Of a stretch of 58,869 nucleotides of DNA, positions 17,097 to 26,870 are shown piece by piece. The DNA comes from Candidatus Yanofskybacteria bacterium RIFCSPLOWO2_02_FULL_44_18. GTDB taxonomy: Bacteria; Patescibacteriota; Minisyncoccia; 2-02-FULL-40-12; GWA2-44-9. The notes under the pieces were generated by a model. It was not told the DNA's origin and searched no databases. It saw only the letters and a program-made list of their open reading frames with translations. Each line of letters opens with the position of its first letter. Within the stretch, counting starts at the first letter, position 1. The stretch is from NCBI GenBank assembly GCA_001794755.1, contig MGKT01000002.1, positions 63,156 through 122,024 of the forward strand. The letters run 5' to 3'. Position numbers and translations under genes: made by a program.

Positions 17097-18641
17097 ATGG
17101 AAATGATAGGACTGATCATTCAGGCGGTACTAATCGCCGCTATCGTGGGGATCGTGGCCAAATTGATACTTGATTATGTACGCCACGAGATGGAGATCAC
17201 CTGGGGTGAGTACGGGCTGGGTTTGACAGTCATCAGTTTTGTACTCGTGCCTTTGGTGGTCTGGGCCGGATGGTCCACCGCCAAGGGGAGTAACCTCTCG
17301 TTCAACGAATTCAAGAACGGGTGGGAGCTCGAAGCTGTCAGACAGCCGATTATCTGCACGCGCGACGGCCCATGCTGGTACGAGTACGATTGTGACCCGT
17401 ACCTTGTCGCTTACAGCTGTAACTGTAAGACAGACAAGAACGGATCAACCGACTGCGATACTTGTTACCGGACCGAGTACCATTCGTGTCCCTACGTCAC
17501 GGTGGAGAACAACTTTGTGGTGCGGACCACATTGGGAAACTTCACGATTGCTAGGCATCGATTTCCCGATGACCCCCATCGTAACAGGTGGGAACCCTAT
17601 CGGAGAGAGCGATTGCCTCAGAGTGTCATCGATCGGGCAGGAGTGGGTGCGCCCGTGTTTTGGCAGCAGGCCTCAGCGCGGGTAAAGGCCGGGCGGCCTG
17701 GTCCGGTGACCATGCGCTCGACTTACGACAACTACATATTGGCAAGTGACTCAACCATTCTGACGCAATACTCAGGCGTGGTTGACAATCTAAAAGCCAA
17801 GAACATGCTGCCGCCCGTGTCAAAAGAGATCTACGGCCACTACAGCGAACGGAAAGCTTATCGGGTTGGGTCTATTCCCAACATCAATATCGATCCTTGG
17901 ATCGATAAGCTCTCCTACGCTAACGCGGCCCTGGGCTCTGAGATGCAGGGTGACATGCATGTCGTTCTCGTTTTTGACCCCGACTTGAGAAAGGCCGGGT
18001 CAAACCCCGATGAGTACGCTCTGGCGCTGAAGGCTTACTGGCAAAATCCCAAGAACTTTAGGGATGATACCTTGAGCAAGAATGCCATCGTCGTAATCAT
18101 CGGTACCGAGGACGGAAGAGTTGTCAGCTGGGCTAGGGCATTTACCGGTATGCCTCTTGGCAACGAGCGGATGACTACGGAAGTCAGGAATGGCTTAACC
18201 GGAGCGTCGTTCTCGTCGGAGGAAATTATCGGTAACATCCGGGCGTACTTTGAGGTGTACGCTCAAAGCGTCAAAAGCGACCATGAACGAAGAGGTCGCT
18301 TGGGTTCTATCGTCTGGGGTCTTGCTGATCCGGTGAGCAGATTTAAGAGGATTAGCATGACTGCCAACGATAGTTCAGATACCGGTCAGGGGTTTACATA
18401 TCTCGCGAACGAGATAACCTTGACCGGTTTCCAGAGGGGCATGATTTTGACCTTTGCCTTTCTGGGATGCGCAGCGGTGTGGTTTGTAGCGGCGGCTAAC
18501 GGAATCAGAGACAGACGCAGTTATTCCGGGCCGTTCGACTTCAACCACATCGAAGCGTACTGGCGTAACCAGTGGACTTGCACGAAAGTGTGGGTTTCGT
18601 CAACAATCGCGAACATCAGACAAGGAAGGACACGATCATGA
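17097..18641 (+). CDS. membrane protein with TPM/YgcG-like segment
   Basis: N-terminal TMs, Cys-rich loop, region VVLVFDPD...NAIVVIIGTEDGRVVSWARAFTGMPLGNERMTTEVR resembling TPM domains, C-terminal TM. Confidence 0.6.
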   Translation: MEMIGLIIQAVLIAAIVGIVAKLILDYVRHEMEITWGEYGLGLTVISFVLVPLVVWAGWSTAKGSNLSFNEFKNGWELEAVRQPIICTRDGPCWYEYDCDPYLVAYSCNCKTDKNGSTDCDTCYRTEYHSCPYVTVENNFVVRTTLGNFTIARHRFPDDPHRNRWEPYRRERLPQSVIDRAGVGAPVFWQQASARVKAGRPGPVTMRSTYDNYILASDSTILTQYSGVVDNLKAKNMLPPVSKEIYGHYSERKAYRVGSIPNINIDPWIDKLSYANAALGSEMQGDMHVVLVFDPDLRKAGSNPDEYALALKAYWQNPKNFRDDTLSKNAIVVIIGTEDGRVVSWARAFTGMPLGNERMTTEVRNGLTGASFSSEEIIGNIRAYFEVYAQSVKSDHERRGRLGSIVWGLADPVSRFKRISMTANDSSDTGQGFTYLANEITLTGFQRGMILTFAFLGCAAVWFVAAANGIRDRRSYSGPFDFNHIEAYWRNQWTCTKVWVSSTIANIRQGRTRS

Positions 18642-19294
18642 GAAGAGAGAATGGCACAGTTCCGGTTCTGCTGCTCGTCGCGGGGGCTCTGCTCGGAGGG
18701 GTGTTCATCGTTGGAATCTCCGTCTATGGATATTTCAACGGAGTGCGTAACGAGCTGGTTCGTCAGGAAACTGCTCTCAATGGGCAGTATCAGGACAACC
18801 AGAACGAGCTCTCGTCCTACGAGGTCTCGTTCTATGAACAGACCGGGTTGGCCAACCTCAAGTCCGAGAAGATGGACAAGATTATTACCGACGCCATCAA
18901 GGGTCGGTATGAAGGCAAGGACGGCCAGCCGGTGGAGCGGGGACAGGGCGGAGCATTTTTCTCCGCTATCGTTGAGGCTTACCCCGGCGTGGAAGGCCTC
19001 AACGTCTACGACAAGATCATCAGCTTCGTGGCTGCCGGCCGTGAGGCCTACAAGTCCAAGCAGTCAAAGCTGCTGGACATGCTCCGAGCCTATGAGAGCT
19101 ATCGGGCAACGAACTATATCCGAAGCTTCTTCGTGGGCCAGCTGGGCTTCCCGGCCCTGCGGGCTCAGATCGGGACGCGGGTTGTCCGTGGCCAAGAAGC
19201 CCTCGATCAGATGATGCTGATCGTGACGACCGAAGGAGGGCAGAAGTCGTATCAGACCGGTACGATGAAGCCCCTCTCGGTGAACGAGAAGTAA
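18638..19294 (+). CDS. LemA-like membrane protein
   Basis: N-terminal TM then YFNGVRNELVRQETALNGQYQDNQNELSSYEV; start codon at 18638 overlaps previous stop. Confidence 0.65.
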   Translation: MRRENGTVPVLLLVAGALLGGVFIVGISVYGYFNGVRNELVRQETALNGQYQDNQNELSSYEVSFYEQTGLANLKSEKMDKIITDAIKGRYEGKDGQPVERGQGGAFFSAIVEAYPGVEGLNVYDKIISFVAAGREAYKSKQSKLLDMLRAYESYRATNYIRSFFVGQLGFPALRAQIGTRVVRGQEALDQMMLIVTTEGGQKSYQTGTMKPLSVNEK

Positions 19295-19315
19295 CATTGT
19301 TCTGAAAGGAATTTG

Positions 19316-19343
19316 CCGGCGGGTAACAACCGCCGGTTTTTTT
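19316..19343 (+). terminator. rho-independent terminator
   Basis: CCGGCGGGTAACAACCGCCGGTTTTTTTA. Confidence 0.8.
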
Positions 19344-19459
19344 ATCCGGAAAATAGAGTTTTGATAAAATTCCATGATTTGACCAGTCACCAATTTCATG
19401 TATAATTATGCCAGTACTCGGCGTTCGGAAACTCGGGACTCGACTCGTCGAAAGGGGGG

Positions 19460-19666
19460 ATGGCCATGACGAGCCCAGAAGTCGCACCGCTCGCCATCAA
19501 GTGCGTCGTGAAAGACGTGCTTGAGCTGGCGGGTGAGTTCGAGTCGAAACTGGAGCCGGTGAAACTGGCCAAGTTGCGGATCGTGCACGGCAGTCTCGTG
19601 GACGAGGCGGCCAAAGTCGCGGCGGAAATTCAGCGGCGCGAATTGCTGCTGAAGGAGGTGGAGTAG
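19460..19666 (+). CDS. small hypothetical helical protein
   Basis: 68-aa ORF after promoter TTGACC(19379)-16-TATAAT(19401) and GGGGGG SD. Confidence 0.6.
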   Translation: MAMTSPEVAPLAIKCVVKDVLELAGEFESKLEPVKLAKLRIVHGSLVDEAAKVAAEIQRRELLLKEVE

Positions 19667-19716
19667 GGCCCTCGACCGCATAAGGGGAGGCCACGATGAC
19701 AACGTCGGCGTTCGTT

Positions 19717-19760
19717 CGGTAAAGCGCCTACTCGGGTATACCGCAGAGGCGCTTTTTTGA
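19717..19760 (+). terminator. rho-independent terminator
   Basis: AAAGCGCCTac...GAGGCGCTTTTTT. Confidence 0.75.
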
Positions 19761-19782
19761 TTCTTTTGGTATAATAATATCA

Positions 19783-20922
19783 ATGCGAATACTAATAATC
19801 GGCGGGGGAATTGCCGGTCCCAGTCTAGTAACACAGCTCAAGAAGCACAATGTTAAGTGCGATGTGACTCTCGTCGAGCAAGCCCCTGAATTTAGAAACA
19901 TAGGATATGGAATAGCTTTATGGGGCAATGGCCGGAGGACATTAAAAGAAGCTGGGATTGACGACCATATAATCGATAAAGAGGGATATGAAGTGCCTTG
20001 GGAAGCTTTTGAAACTACCCGGAGGAAAATTTTAAAATCTTTCGTTTTTAATAACTTCAAGTCTTTGGGCGGCCCGATTTTTATTCCAAGAGCGCTACTG
20101 CATAAAACGATTGTCGATCGGCTTAATCCTGCGATTATCAGGCACAATATAAAACCTGTAGCCATAAGGAATTTTCCTGAAACAAAAATAGCAGCCGTTG
20201 AATTTAGCGACGGATCGAAAGGGGAATATGATTTAGTTGTCGGAGCGGATGGCGTGAATTCATGGACGAGAGAACACGTCTTCGGCTCCGGCCTGAAGAA
20301 ATATTACAGCCGGTCACTATGGATAATGTGGATAGACAAAAAATTTACTTTATCCAAAGGCGCCGTTGCAATTGCCGGCGGCGGCAAATTAGCACTACTC
20401 CTTCCCCTGAAAGACAAATGCCAGCTTAGCTTATACGCCAGTCGTACGCCGGGCATTCAAGGAGATGTCGCGACTAGAAAAAGGGATTTGAAAGATTTAT
20501 TCTATGAATTCGGAGACGCGATTCGGCATATGATTATGTCAGTACCGAGCGGACAAGACATATTGTTTAACGATGCCGCATATATTTCCATGAAACATTG
20601 GTATAAAAACCGCGTCGTGCTGATTGGGGACGCACAGCATGCCATGTCGCCGATGATGGGCATGGGAGCTTCGTTGGCAATTGAGGATTCGTGCGTACTT
20701 GCCCAAGAAATAGCCAATGAAGAAAATGTAGATGAAGCTCTGAAAAAATTTGAACACAGAAGAAACAAAAGGTTGAATATATACAAAAAACAAGCGCATA
20801 TTATCGAGGATATAATTATGGCAGATGGGCTGATGGCGAGGGCGAGAGAGCTGTTTATGCCGTTAATGCCGAATGCAATCAGCATGAATCCCCTAAAAAG
20901 ACTTCTGGAAGAGGAAATTTAA
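19783..20922 (+). CDS. FAD-dependent monooxygenase/oxidoreductase
   Basis: MRILIIGGGIAGPSLVTQL; GDAQHAMSPMMGMGASLAIEDS. Confidence 0.88.
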   Translation: MRILIIGGGIAGPSLVTQLKKHNVKCDVTLVEQAPEFRNIGYGIALWGNGRRTLKEAGIDDHIIDKEGYEVPWEAFETTRRKILKSFVFNNFKSLGGPIFIPRALLHKTIVDRLNPAIIRHNIKPVAIRNFPETKIAAVEFSDGSKGEYDLVVGADGVNSWTREHVFGSGLKKYYSRSLWIMWIDKKFTLSKGAVAIAGGGKLALLLPLKDKCQLSLYASRTPGIQGDVATRKRDLKDLFYEFGDAIRHMIMSVPSGQDILFNDAAYISMKHWYKNRVVLIGDAQHAMSPMMGMGASLAIEDSCVLAQEIANEENVDEALKKFEHRRNKRLNIYKKQAHIIEDIIMADGLMARARELFMPLMPNAISMNPLKRLLEEEI

Positions 20923-20955
20923 AAATATGATATACTTCAGCAGTGAGTAACTACA

Positions 20956-21615
20956 ATGGTTCAGTATAAAATCAACCAAAAGAAGAATATGGCCATCAGT
21001 CTCCGTCGGGGTGGATATTCTTATTCCGAAATTCAAAAAATGGTTCCGGTCGCGAAGGCAACATTGTCCCTGTGGTTAAAAAATGAAAAAATGAGCGAAC
21101 CCCAGATAAAAAGACTTTTCCAAAAGAAACAGGAAGCTATGTCTCGGGGACTGAAGACAAGAAAACAAAACGTACGCAACGCAATTGAAAAAATTCGAGA
21201 GAGCTCTGCAAAAGAAATCGGCTCATTGTCCAAGCGGGACGTTTGGCTGCTAGGGCTGGCCGTATATTGGCGGGAAAGATTTCTTAATAAAAGCGACGAG
21301 GACTTAATAAAGGGAGTCAGGTTTACAAGCTCCGATCCAAGCCTGATAAAATTATTTTTGAAGTGGCTTCGGGAAATTGGAGGGCTATCCAATGAGGAAA
21401 TTGTATTTGACCTTTTTGTTAAAAATCGGAAAGCGAGGGCTGATTGCGTGAAGTATTGGGCAGCCATAACCAGCTATCCCGCGGAGGACTTTACGAGGGT
21501 CTATGTTCAAAAAATGAAAGCCAAATTCGGTCTCCTACGTGTTCGCGTTAGAGCGAGCTCAATGCTTGCTAGACAGGTATCAGGTTGGATACATGGTATT
21601 GAAAAAGAATTATAA
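20956..21615 (+). CDS. HTH protein with possible LAGLIDADG-like C-terminal region
   Basis: N-terminal HTH (YSYSEIQKMVPVAKATLSLWLKN); C-terminal LGLAVYWRERFLNK...RFTSSDPSLIKLFLKWLR. Confidence 0.55.
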   Translation: MVQYKINQKKNMAISLRRGGYSYSEIQKMVPVAKATLSLWLKNEKMSEPQIKRLFQKKQEAMSRGLKTRKQNVRNAIEKIRESSAKEIGSLSKRDVWLLGLAVYWRERFLNKSDEDLIKGVRFTSSDPSLIKLFLKWLREIGGLSNEEIVFDLFVKNRKARADCVKYWAAITSYPAEDFTRVYVQKMKAKFGLLRVRVRASSMLARQVSGWIHGIEKEL

Positions 21616-21706
21616 ACATTAATATTATAATATTAATGTTTATGAATGTTATTGTTCATGCTCACTATTATAATGTAAGAATATCACCGCGGGTACGTCT
21701 GTAATT

Positions 21707-22219
21707 ATGTCAGACAACATTCTCATAGAACAAAAATTTCTTAAAGCGTATGATGAGTATTCTGACGCAATTTTCCGACATTGCTATTTTCGCGTGTCGG
21801 ATCGTGAAAAGGCAAAGGATTTGACCCAAGATACTTTCACCAAGACCTGGGAGTATGTGTTGAAAAACGGCGAAGTCACCGACCTTAGAGCTTTTTTATA
21901 TAAGGTGGCCAATAATCTCATCATAGATACATATCGAAAAAAGAAGGAGGATTCATTGGATGATATGATGGAAAATAGCAGTTTCGATATAGGCGAAGAC
22001 GAAACGGAACAGCTTTTCAATTCAATAACCGTCAATCAGATTCAGGGCCTTTTTGCAAAACTGGACGACATATACAAGGACGCGATTGTAATGAGATATA
22101 TAGATGACGCATCGCCAAAAGAAATAGCCCGAGCTTTAAATGTTTCCGAAAATGTCGTTTCAGTGAGAATTTACCGGGGCTTAAAAAAATTAAGAGAATT
22201 ACTAAAACATGACGAATAA
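21707..22219 (+). CDS. ECF-type RNA polymerase sigma factor
   Basis: region 2 RVSDREKAKDLTQDTFTKTWEY; region 4 SPKEIARALNVSENVVSVRIYRGLKKLRE. Confidence 0.9.
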   Translation: MSDNILIEQKFLKAYDEYSDAIFRHCYFRVSDREKAKDLTQDTFTKTWEYVLKNGEVTDLRAFLYKVANNLIIDTYRKKKEDSLDDMMENSSFDIGEDETEQLFNSITVNQIQGLFAKLDDIYKDAIVMRYIDDASPKEIARALNVSENVVSVRIYRGLKKLRELLKHDE

Positions 22220-23276
22220 AATATTCAAAGAAATCTATAAGATAAAGCTGGAAGGCTCGGAGAAAGCCCGTATTAAGATGGGGATTGTTAATTTCATGGT
22301 AAGAAATCAGGCCCCCAATCGTTATCAATCGCATAGGTCGAACATATTAACATTATTTAAATTTAACCAAATAAAAAACATGCCAATATTACTTGCATTA
22401 GCAATTTTGCTTTCCGGCGGTACTTCAGTTGCCGCTCAAAGTTCCTTGCCGGGCGATCCGTTGTATCCGGTAAAAATCAACTTCAACGAGGAAGTCCGTT
22501 CATGGTTTGCTATTTCTAAGAAAGCCAAGGCGAACTTCAACACGGAGCTTGCCGCGGCCAGACTAGAAGAAGCGTCCCAATTGGCAGCCGAAAACAAACT
22601 CGATGCCAAAACAGCCGCTGAAGTTAAAGCCAATTTCAAGGCTCGAACCGACGCGGCCAACAGATTCATAATTGAATTGAAAACTGACGGCGATACGCAA
22701 GCGGCCGCCGAAGCATTAGCCGATCTCGGTTCAGCTTTGGAAGCGCATGCCCAGGTTCTGGCTCAATTGAGCGCCAGCGGCGCCACTAAAGCGGAAATAA
22801 AGCAGAAGGTTGAAGAAATTCGAACTGAAATCCGAAAGGAAATCAATGCGAATAATTCAGTCAATGCCGACGTAAAAATCAAAATTTCTGCCGATAACAG
22901 CGCTGATATGCAGACAGCGGTTGAAAACAAAATAGCATCGGTTGAGAATAAGATAGAGGGAGTCAGTGCGTTCATTGAGGCAAAAGAGGAAAATGTTGAA
23001 GCATCGGTAATTGCAAATGCCAATGCCAAACTGGATGCCGCCAGCGCCTTGATTATTCAAGCCGAAGCTGACATAGCAGCCAAGGATTACGGCAAGGCAT
23101 TCGTCAAAGCCCAGGAAGCCATGAAAATGGCCCAGGAGGCAAAACTTATTGTCGCGACAAATAACAAGATTGAACTGAAATTAAGAACAGAGATGAATAA
23201 GGGCGACGAAAATAGAGCCAGTGCCAGCTTCGACGCAAAGACCAGGACAAATATCAAATTAGATCTCGGACTGTAA
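22209..23276 (+). CDS. DUF5667-type membrane protein (putative sigma-associated)
   Basis: TM then SSLPGDPLYPVKINFNEEVRSWFA; overlaps sigma gene. Confidence 0.75.
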   Translation: MTNKIFKEIYKIKLEGSEKARIKMGIVNFMVRNQAPNRYQSHRSNILTLFKFNQIKNMPILLALAILLSGGTSVAAQSSLPGDPLYPVKINFNEEVRSWFAISKKAKANFNTELAAARLEEASQLAAENKLDAKTAAEVKANFKARTDAANRFIIELKTDGDTQAAAEALADLGSALEAHAQVLAQLSASGATKAEIKQKVEEIRTEIRKEINANNSVNADVKIKISADNSADMQTAVENKIASVENKIEGVSAFIEAKEENVEASVIANANAKLDAASALIIQAEADIAAKDYGKAFVKAQEAMKMAQEAKLIVATNNKIELKLRTEMNKGDENRASASFDAKTRTNIKLDLGL

Positions 23277-23289
23277 CATATCGCTGTCC

Positions 23290-23322
23290 AAAAACTCCGC
23301 CTTCACAAAAGGCGGAGTTTTG
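23290..23322. terminator. hairpin terminator
   Basis: AAAACTCCGCCTTcacaAAAGGCGGAGTTTT. Confidence 0.7.
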
Positions 23323-23336
23323 ATATTATTAATTCA

Positions 23337-24725
23337 ATGAAAACAGATAAGACTGAAAACAAAAAAATTACTCCGCGGTCGGAAGATTTTTCGCAATGGT
23401 ATCTAGATGTCATTCAAGCGGCCGGGCTAGCCGAACATGCTCCCGTCAAAGGCTGTATGATTATAAAACCCAACGGCTACGCTATATGGGAAAATATCCA
23501 GGCCAATCTGGACGCGGAATTCAAAAAGAAGGGCGTACGCAACGCTTATTTCCCCCTTCTAATCCCGGAAAAATTTCTGCGCAAAGAAGCCCAGCATGTC
23601 AAAGGTTTCGCGCCCGAGGTCGCGGTGGTGACCCATGCCGGCGGGAAGAAACTTGAAGAGCCTTATGTAATCCGGCCGACATCAGAGACGATAATAAACG
23701 ATTCTTTCGCGAAATGGATTCAATCTCACCGCGATTTGCCCCTGCTCATCAATCAGTGGTGCAACGTAGTGCGCTGGGAGCTGCGGCCCCGCCTTTTCCT
23801 GCGCACGACAGAATTTTTGTGGCAGGAAGGGCATACGGCTCATGCCACGGAGGCGGAGGCCGACGATTTTGCCAACCAAATGCTCGAAGTTTATAAAAAT
23901 TTCGTCCAAGACATTTTGGCGATTCCGGTTTACGCCGGTTTAAAAACGGAATCGGAGAAATTCGCCGGAGCCGACAAAACATACACCATAGAAGCCATGA
24001 CCCAGGACGGCAAAGCTCTGCAGATGGCCACATCCCACAATCTCGGCCAGAATTTCGCGAAAGCTTTTGATATCCAATACATGGATGAAAACAATTCGCC
24101 CCAATACGTATGGCAGACAAGTTGGGGTCTTTCGACTCGCACCATCGGCGGCATGATTATGGTTCACAGCGACGACACCGGTCTCATATTACCTCCGCGG
24201 ATTGCACCTCTGAAAGTAATAATTATTCCGATATGGAAAAATGATGCCGAGAAAGATAGTGTAATCGGTCAGGCTGGCAAGCTGGCTGAAGGCATAAAAG
24301 AGGCAAATATTTCCGTCAAGGTTGACGAAACCGACGGCCGGCCCGGCGAAAAATATTTCAATTGGGAAAGACAGGGCGTGCCGTTGAGAATAGAACTGGG
24401 ACCGAAAGAAATTTCCGACAGCTCCGCGGTTTTAGTCCGCCGCGACACGGGGGCCAAGGAAACCGTAAAGACAGATTCTCTGATTAAGGCTCTAGCCGCC
24501 GCGCTTGATTCGATTCAGTCGAATTTACTGGAAAGAGCCAGATTGTATTTTGACTCCAACACGATTGACGCGGACAATATGGCTGATTTGAAAAAAGCAA
24601 TCGGAAGTGGTAATTTCGCCAGAATGAAGCGGGACTTGCTTGACGAGAAAGAAATAAAAGAAATCAGTGCGACGGTAAGATGCGTGCTGGCGGACGGAAA
24701 CGTGATTGTGGCAAAAGCATACTAA
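23337..24725 (+). CDS. proS: prolyl-tRNA synthetase
   Basis: class II aaRS motifs: VIRPTSETIINDSFAKWI, FLRTTEFLWQEGHTAH, TRTIGGMIMVHSDDTGL. Confidence 0.96.
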   Translation: MKTDKTENKKITPRSEDFSQWYLDVIQAAGLAEHAPVKGCMIIKPNGYAIWENIQANLDAEFKKKGVRNAYFPLLIPEKFLRKEAQHVKGFAPEVAVVTHAGGKKLEEPYVIRPTSETIINDSFAKWIQSHRDLPLLINQWCNVVRWELRPRLFLRTTEFLWQEGHTAHATEAEADDFANQMLEVYKNFVQDILAIPVYAGLKTESEKFAGADKTYTIEAMTQDGKALQMATSHNLGQNFAKAFDIQYMDENNSPQYVWQTSWGLSTRTIGGMIMVHSDDTGLILPPRIAPLKVIIIPIWKNDAEKDSVIGQAGKLAEGIKEANISVKVDETDGRPGEKYFNWERQGVPLRIELGPKEISDSSAVLVRRDTGAKETVKTDSLIKALAAALDSIQSNLLERARLYFDSNTIDADNMADLKKAIGSGNFARMKRDLLDEKEIKEISATVRCVLADGNVIVAKAY

Positions 24726-24793
24726 ATTAAAAAACCGAGACCGAGGGGCTGAAGCCAGAATATTCTTGCTTTAACTTGCAGGCTCGGAACAAG

Positions 24794-25351
24794 ATGATGA
24801 CTCGCAAATGGTGGATTATCGTCGGAATCATAGTACTAGCCGCTTTGTGGTTGGGCGGAACATATAACGGGCTGGTAAAAAGAAATGAAGCCATAAACGG
24901 GCAGTGGGCCCAGGTTGAAACCCAGTATCAGAGGCGGTTTGATTTGATTCCCAATCTGGTCAATTCCGTGAAAGGAATAATGGCCCAAGAGCAGAAAGTT
25001 TTCGGCGATTTGGCCGAAGCCCGAACCCGCTACGCGGGCGCATCATCGCCGGAGGCCAAAGTCAGGGCGGCAAACGATGTTGAAAGCGCGTTGGGGAGAT
25101 TGCTGGTGATAGTCGAAAACTATCCGCAGTTGAGATCGTCAGAAACGGTTCAGACCCTGATGATTCAATTGGAGGGGACGGAGAACAGGATTAGCGTGGA
25201 AAGAGGCAGATACAACGATGCCGTTAAAGACTATACCGTCCGGATAAAAAGATTTCCAACAAATATTGTCGCCGGTCTCTTTGGTTTTGACGAGCGGTCA
25301 TATTTCCAATCTCAATCAGGCGCCGAGAATGCTCCGACAGTAACATTTTAA
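24794..25351 (+). CDS. lemA: LemA family protein
   Basis: TM + YNGLVKRNEAINGQWAQVETQYQRRFDLIPNLVNSVKG. Confidence 0.93.
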   Translation: MMTRKWWIIVGIIVLAALWLGGTYNGLVKRNEAINGQWAQVETQYQRRFDLIPNLVNSVKGIMAQEQKVFGDLAEARTRYAGASSPEAKVRAANDVESALGRLLVIVENYPQLRSSETVQTLMIQLEGTENRISVERGRYNDAVKDYTVRIKRFPTNIVAGLFGFDERSYFQSQSGAENAPTVTF

Positions 25352-25356
25352 AAATC

Positions 25357-26175
25357 ATGAAACTTGTGACTTCTGCCACAATAATGCTGGCAGCGGCTTT
25401 GCCGGTTTTCGGGTACTACAATCTCGGCCAGCCGGCCGGGTTCGTTAACGACTTTGCCCAAATGATTTCCGACGAGCAGAAGCAGAATCTGGAAATAAAA
25501 CTTCAGAATTTTGAAAAAGAAACTAGTAATGAATTATCGGTCGTTACCATCAATAGTCTTCAAGGTGATACAATTGAAAATTTTGCTGAAAAACTTTTCA
25601 AAGATTGGGGAATAGGGAAGGAAGATAAAGATAACGGCGTATTACTATTGATATCTTTGGAAGACAAGAAGATGAGAATAGAAACGGGCTACGGTCTGGA
25701 AGGGGCCCTTACGGACGCCCAGAGCTTTATAATCATCGATTCGATATTAAAGCCGGCATTTCGCCTCGGCAACTACTATGACGGAATTGACCGGGCGACG
25801 AATGCCATTATTGACGGCACTAAGGGAGAGTATCAGCCTCAAGCGTCGAAAAAATCGATATCCAACTATCTGGATTGGTCATACGTGTTCATCTTGGCAT
25901 TTGTGTGGCTGGCCAGTATTCTGGGCCGATCAAAATCATGGTGGCTGGGCGGAGTTATAGGGGGAATTATGGGTTTGATTATATGGAGTATTATGTGGGC
26001 CGCCAGCCTTATTATATTCGGCCTTATCTTCGATTTCATCGTCTCAAGAGCGTATCATCGGGGCCGTCAAACCGGACATTACCCATGGTGGATCGGAGGC
26101 GGAAAGTCCGGCGGGGGATTTGGCGGCTTTGGGGGCGGTCTTTCCGGCGGTGGCGGCGCGTCCGGGGATTGGTAA
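25357..26175 (+). CDS. TPM domain (YgcG-like) protein
   Basis: GFVNDFAQMISDEQKQNLE...GIGKEDKDNGVLLLISLEDKKMRIETGYGLEG; GGGFGGFGGG tail. Confidence 0.9.
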   Translation: MKLVTSATIMLAAALPVFGYYNLGQPAGFVNDFAQMISDEQKQNLEIKLQNFEKETSNELSVVTINSLQGDTIENFAEKLFKDWGIGKEDKDNGVLLLISLEDKKMRIETGYGLEGALTDAQSFIIIDSILKPAFRLGNYYDGIDRATNAIIDGTKGEYQPQASKKSISNYLDWSYVFILAFVWLASILGRSKSWWLGGVIGGIMGLIIWSIMWAASLIIFGLIFDFIVSRAYHRGRQTGHYPWWIGGGKSGGGFGGFGGGLSGGGGASGDW

Positions 26176-26205
26176 TATCGAACGCCCGGCGCGCCCGTTC
26201 TCAGT

Positions 26206-26469
26206 CTAAATTGATTTCGGTCCTCTGAAGGCCCGGCTGATGGCGATAAGGATTATGCCGCCGATGACAGCGACAACTATGCTGTATAAATTAAAACCGG
26301 TGATGCCGGACTGACCGAGAGCGGTCATGACCCAGCCGCCCAGGAAAGCGCCGACAATCCCCAAAACGATGTCAAGCAATAATCCGTCCTGAGCCCCCAT
26401 AATCAGGGAGGCGAGCCAGCCGGCAATGGCGCCGAATATTATCCAAGCAAGAATACTCAAATAACCCAC
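26206..26469 (-). CDS. GlsB/YeaQ/YmgE family membrane protein
   Basis: LAWIIFGAIAGWLASLIMG...LDIVLGIVGAFLGGW. Confidence 0.88.
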   Translation of the reverse strand: MGYLSILAWIIFGAIAGWLASLIMGAQDGLLLDIVLGIVGAFLGGWVMTALGQSGITGFNLYSIVVAVIGGIILIAISRAFRGPKSI

Positions 26470-26606
26470 CTCCTTAGCCGTAATTTATATAAAATCATAG
26501 ATTTAATCTTTAATCGGAGAAATGAATATGGAATGAAACTGTTGAAAACTAATTCGGCACGCTTGATATAATGAAAGTGGAAATGAAAATACGAAGATGA
26601 AAGGAG

Positions 26607-26822
26607 GTGCGGAAATTGAATAAATTAACAGGCTTGGATTGGCTGGCTTTGGTGCTTTTAATAGTTGGCGGCTTGAATTGGGGTTTTATCGGTCTTTGGG
26701 ATATGAATGTGGTAATGAATATTCTCGGCTCGGGAACCCTAACCAATATCGTTTATGATTTAGTCGGGTTGGCGGCTATTTACGCCATTTGGGCGTCTAT
26801 GAAATGGGGGCGCAAGATGTAA
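26607..26822 (+). CDS. DUF378 membrane protein
   Basis: LALVLLIVGGLNWGFIGLWDMNVV; AAGGAGG upstream (TTG at 26616 is an alternative start). Confidence 0.85.
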   Translation: MRKLNKLTGLDWLALVLLIVGGLNWGFIGLWDMNVVMNILGSGTLTNIVYDLVGLAAIYAIWASMKWGRKM

Positions 26823-26836
26823 TTTGATCTCATATT

Positions 26837-26865
26837 AAAAAGACCGGGTACGCCCGGTCTTTTTA
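26837..26865. terminator. bidirectional terminator
   Basis: AAAAAGACCGGGTACGCCCGGTCTTTTT between convergent genes. Confidence 0.85.
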
Positions 26866-26870
26866 ATCGT

